DNA of 8,668 nucleotides. It comes from Chlamydia trachomatis (GTDB taxonomy: Bacteria > Chlamydiota > Chlamydiia > Chlamydiales > JAAKFR01). This document shows, piece by piece, positions 6,640-8,668 of the stretch. The notes below the pieces were generated by a model, which was not told the origin of the DNA, made no database searches, and worked only from the letters and a program-made list of their open reading frames with translations. How positions within the stretch are numbered: the first letter of the stretch is position 1; each line of letters opens with the position of its first letter. The stretch covers positions 1-8,668 of the forward strand of contig CAMAUB010000049.1 in NCBI GenBank assembly GCA_945861315.1. Reading direction: 5' to 3'. The position numbers were made by a program, and so were the translations under genes.

Positions 6640-8340
6640 ATGGTTTCTAATCTCCGAGAGTTTATTCGAGAGCTTCGGAAAAATAAGGAGATTGTAGATG
6701 TCCATCATCCTGTTGACCCAAATTTAGAAATTGCCGAGATTCATCGGCGTGTGACTGCTGCTAATGGCCCCGCGCTTTTTTTTCACACTGTTATTGGTTC
6801 TAAATTTCCTGTTGTCACAAATCTTTTTGGCTCACGAAGACGTGTAGATCTCGCCTTTCCAAATCACCCAGAGAAGGTTATTGCCGAGCTTGTTAAAACC
6901 ATGACAGGTCCATTCCCTCCAAAAAAATTTAAACCTCTTCTTCCTTTACTAAAGATGGGGATGAAAAAGGTGCAGAGAGCTCCAGTTTGTGAGCGAGTGT
7001 GTGATGACCTAGAAACTCTTCCTCTCTTGAAGAGCTGGCCAAAAGATGGAGGACACTTTATCACACTTCCTCTGGTCTATACTGAGGGACAATCATCTAA
7101 TCTTGGGATGTACAGAATTCAGCGTTATGGCAAGAAGCGTGCTGGCTTGCATTTTCAAATTCAAAAAGGGGGGGGCTTCCACTACCATTTAGCAGAGCAA
7201 GAGAATAGAGCTCTTCCTGTTAATATCTTTATTGGTGGGCCGCCCGCTCTGATTTTAAGCGCGATCACTCCTCTGCCTGAAAATGTGCCTGAAATTCTCA
7301 TCGCCAGTTTGATGCAAGGAGCAAAGCTACGTGTAAAGAAGGAAAAAAATGCTTATCCCATCATTGCTGAGTGTGAATTTGCACTAATTGGTTCCTCTCC
7401 TCCACATGTACGCCATCCTGAAGGCCCTTTTGGAGACCATTTTGGCTACTACAGCTGGACTCATGACTTTCCTTTGTTTGAGCTCGATAAAATCTATCAC
7501 AGAAAAGATGCAATCTATCCAGCAACAGTTGTTGGTAAGCCAAGGCAAGAAGACTTCTACATTGGAGATTACCTTCAAGATCTTCTCTCCCCTATTTTTC
7601 CTGTTGTTATGCCAGGAGTTAAAGCGCTTTGGAGCTATGGTGAAACAGGCTTTCACTCTTTATCTGCGGCCGTTGTCACAGAGCGCTACTATCGCGAGTG
7701 TATGACATCTGCTTTCCGTATTTTAGGAGAAGGTCAACTCTCGTTGACAAAGTTCTTGCTTGTGACTGACCAGTTGGTTGATGTACGCAATATTAAAGAG
7801 GTGCTCTCAACAATTTTAGAGCGTTTTAGTCCTGAAACGGATCTCTATATTTTCTCCAATCTCTCTTTGGACACACTCGACTATACAGGCCCACAGCTAA
7901 ACCATGGCTCTCGCGGCGTGATGCTCGGAATTGGGGAAAAAAAACGAGATCTCCCAACAAAGGCAAATGGATTTGGCCGTGCTTTTTGCAGAGGGTGCCT
8001 GGTTGTGGATGAAAAACCTGACCTTGAAAAGCTCAAGCAGTGGCCACTTGTGATCTGGGTTGATAATGTTGACCTATGCCTCAAAAATGAAGCAAGCTTC
8101 CTATGGACAGTTTTTACTCGCTTTGAGCCTGCTGCAGACATTTCATCTACCTCTGAAAAGATCTTTAGGCATCATATCACCTACAGCAACTCAATTTTAA
8201 TCGATGCACGAATGAAGCCATCTTATCCAGAAGAGGTGCTCTGTGATGATGATACAGCTAAGATCGTAAGTGAAAAGTGGATGGCTTATTTTCCAGAAGG
8301 GATGGAAATGGGAGAGAGTCTTTCTGCTCACGTTGTATAA
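6640..8340 (+). CDS. ubiD: UbiD-family prenylated-FMN decarboxylase, probably for menaquinone synthesis
   Basis: UbiD enzymes remove a carboxyl group from aromatic or unsaturated acids using prenylated FMN made by UbiX. Visible family features are SSNLGMYR (152-159: metal ligand N154, catalytic R159), the GGPPALILSAITPLPENVPE segment (199-218, metal-binding E218), PEGPFGDHFGYY (260-271: catalytic E261 and D266), and LSAAVVTERYY (341-351). The canonical R-E-D/E triad is therefore complete. The metal-binding His that I expect in the QIHKGG-type loop appears as Gln (Q175 in HFQIQKGGG). At 566 residues it exceeds E. coli UbiD (497) and resembles the long forms of bacteria that make menaquinone by the futalosine route, in which a UbiD-like protein (MqnL) is thought to act late. 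Chlamydiae use that route, so this role is favoured over ubiquinone synthesis. An AAAGG site lies 7 bases before the ATG. The 3' end overlaps the next, convergent gene by 13 bp. Confidence 0.9.
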   Translation: MVSNLREFIRELRKNKEIVDVHHPVDPNLEIAEIHRRVTAANGPALFFHTVIGSKFPVVTNLFGSRRRVDLAFPNHPEKVIAELVKTMTGPFPPKKFKPLLPLLKMGMKKVQRAPVCERVCDDLETLPLLKSWPKDGGHFITLPLVYTEGQSSNLGMYRIQRYGKKRAGLHFQIQKGGGFHYHLAEQENRALPVNIFIGGPPALILSAITPLPENVPEILIASLMQGAKLRVKKEKNAYPIIAECEFALIGSSPPHVRHPEGPFGDHFGYYSWTHDFPLFELDKIYHRKDAIYPATVVGKPRQEDFYIGDYLQDLLSPIFPVVMPGVKALWSYGETGFHSLSAAVVTERYYRECMTSAFRILGEGQLSLTKFLLVTDQLVDVRNIKEVLSTILERFSPETDLYIFSNLSLDTLDYTGPQLNHGSRGVMLGIGEKKRDLPTKANGFGRAFCRGCLVVDEKPDLEKLKQWPLVIWVDNVDLCLKNEASFLWTVFTRFEPAADISSTSEKIFRHHITYSNSILIDARMKPSYPEEVLCDDDTAKIVSEKWMAYFPEGMEMGESLSAHVV

Positions 8341-8668
8341 ACTAGTGAAGCATCTCTAAGACTATCATTATAATTACTCATTTTCTTATTGGTTTTGAAA
8401 AGGACTATTTCCTGCGTTGAGTAGCTAAATCTAATGGTCCAAAGAATCGGATTGCTCTCGGAATTCCAATTTGTATAACCTATTTGCAAAAACGGCGGCA
8501 ACTGAGCTAGCATGCGAAGCTCAGCCTCAATCTGGCTTGAATCAACATTTTGAAAGCCCAACAAAATCAACTCTTTGCGCATCTTGTGCGCAAGTTCAGA
8601 TGGCGTAAAAGTTACAGAAGCTTGATCGAAATAAATTTTTGTCCTAATCTGATTAAATTGAGCGTCAT
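8328..8668 (-). CDS. Unrecognised protein, C-terminal part (5' end beyond the window)
   Basis: I do not recognise this protein. The frame is open from the right edge to a TGA at 8328-8330, giving at least 113 codons. An internal Met at 8580-8582 has no ribosome site before it, and codons upstream of it (DAQFNQIRTKIYFDQASVTFTPSELAHK) read like ordinary protein, so the gene probably starts outside the window. The visible part mixes helix-like segments (SELAHKMRKELILLGF, SQIEAELRMLAQL) with strand-like aromatic segments (LQIGYTNW, ILWTIRFSYS), suggesting a small alpha/beta fold. There is no signal peptide, membrane segment or catalytic motif. It is the only substantial frame in 8341-8668. Its last four codons overlap the ubiD end on the other strand, and no terminator hairpin separates the two genes. 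Confidence 0.6.
   Translation of the reverse strand, partial: DAQFNQIRTKIYFDQASVTFTPSELAHKMRKELILLGFQNVDSSQIEAELRMLAQLPPFLQIGYTNWNSESNPILWTIRFSYSTQEIVLFKTNKKMSNYNDSLRDASLVYTT

Noticed and set aside
7163..7175. Possible frameshift or slippage site at an A5G8 run in ubiD
   Set aside because: The frame is continuous and matches UbiD on both sides, so no shift is needed to explain the protein.
7388..7705. 105-codon plus-strand frame inside ubiD, with an opposing 90-codon frame (7384-7656)
   Set aside because: Both lie within the conserved catalytic core of ubiD in wrong frames, with no initiation signal.

Overview
The window looks like a stretch of chromosome from a member of the Chlamydiae, probably an environmental (non-Chlamydiaceae) lineage. 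The evidence is protein resemblance recalled from memory: the L28 protein reads like chlamydial L28, and ClpB and the long UbiD-type decarboxylase fit the same group. Moderate-to-low GC and a possible type III-style ubiquitin ligase remnant agree with an intracellular lifestyle. No search could be run, so genus is left open.

Layout. (1) Positions 1-571, plus strand: the C-terminal part of a protein I read as a NEL-type (IpaH/SspH-like) E3 ubiquitin ligase, cut by the window edge and possibly frameshifted at its catalytic motif. (2) Positions 573-6132, minus strand: three genes in transcription order sthA (soluble pyridine nucleotide transhydrogenase), a membrane-targeted transglutaminase-like/TPR protein, and clpB (disaggregase). 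sthA and the second gene overlap by 4 nt (ATGA). A 35-nt gap precedes clpB, and there a hairpin buries the clpB Shine-Dalgarno sequence. (3) Positions 6133-6308: a divergent AT-rich intergenic region with a good sigma70-type promoter for rpmB and a weak candidate for sthA. (4) Positions 6309-8340, plus strand: rpmB (ribosomal protein L28), a strong hairpin overlapping its stop codon, then a UbiD-family decarboxylase probably used for menaquinone synthesis. (5) Positions 8328-8668, minus strand: the 3' part of an unrecognised gene that overlaps the decarboxylase tail-to-tail by 13 bp.

The region is mainly housekeeping: protein disaggregation, NAD(P)H balance, translation and quinone synthesis. 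The most interesting signals are the self-sequestering clpB leader (a candidate RNA thermometer), the NEL-ligase fragment with its apparent out-of-frame catalytic cysteine, a roughly 20-residue contraction in the second ATPase domain of ClpB, and the exported transglutaminase-like/TPR protein embedded in a redox/heat-shock gene set. Both convergent gene pairs are packed with no room for a terminator between them. No tRNA, rRNA, CRISPR array, insertion sequence or origin was seen.
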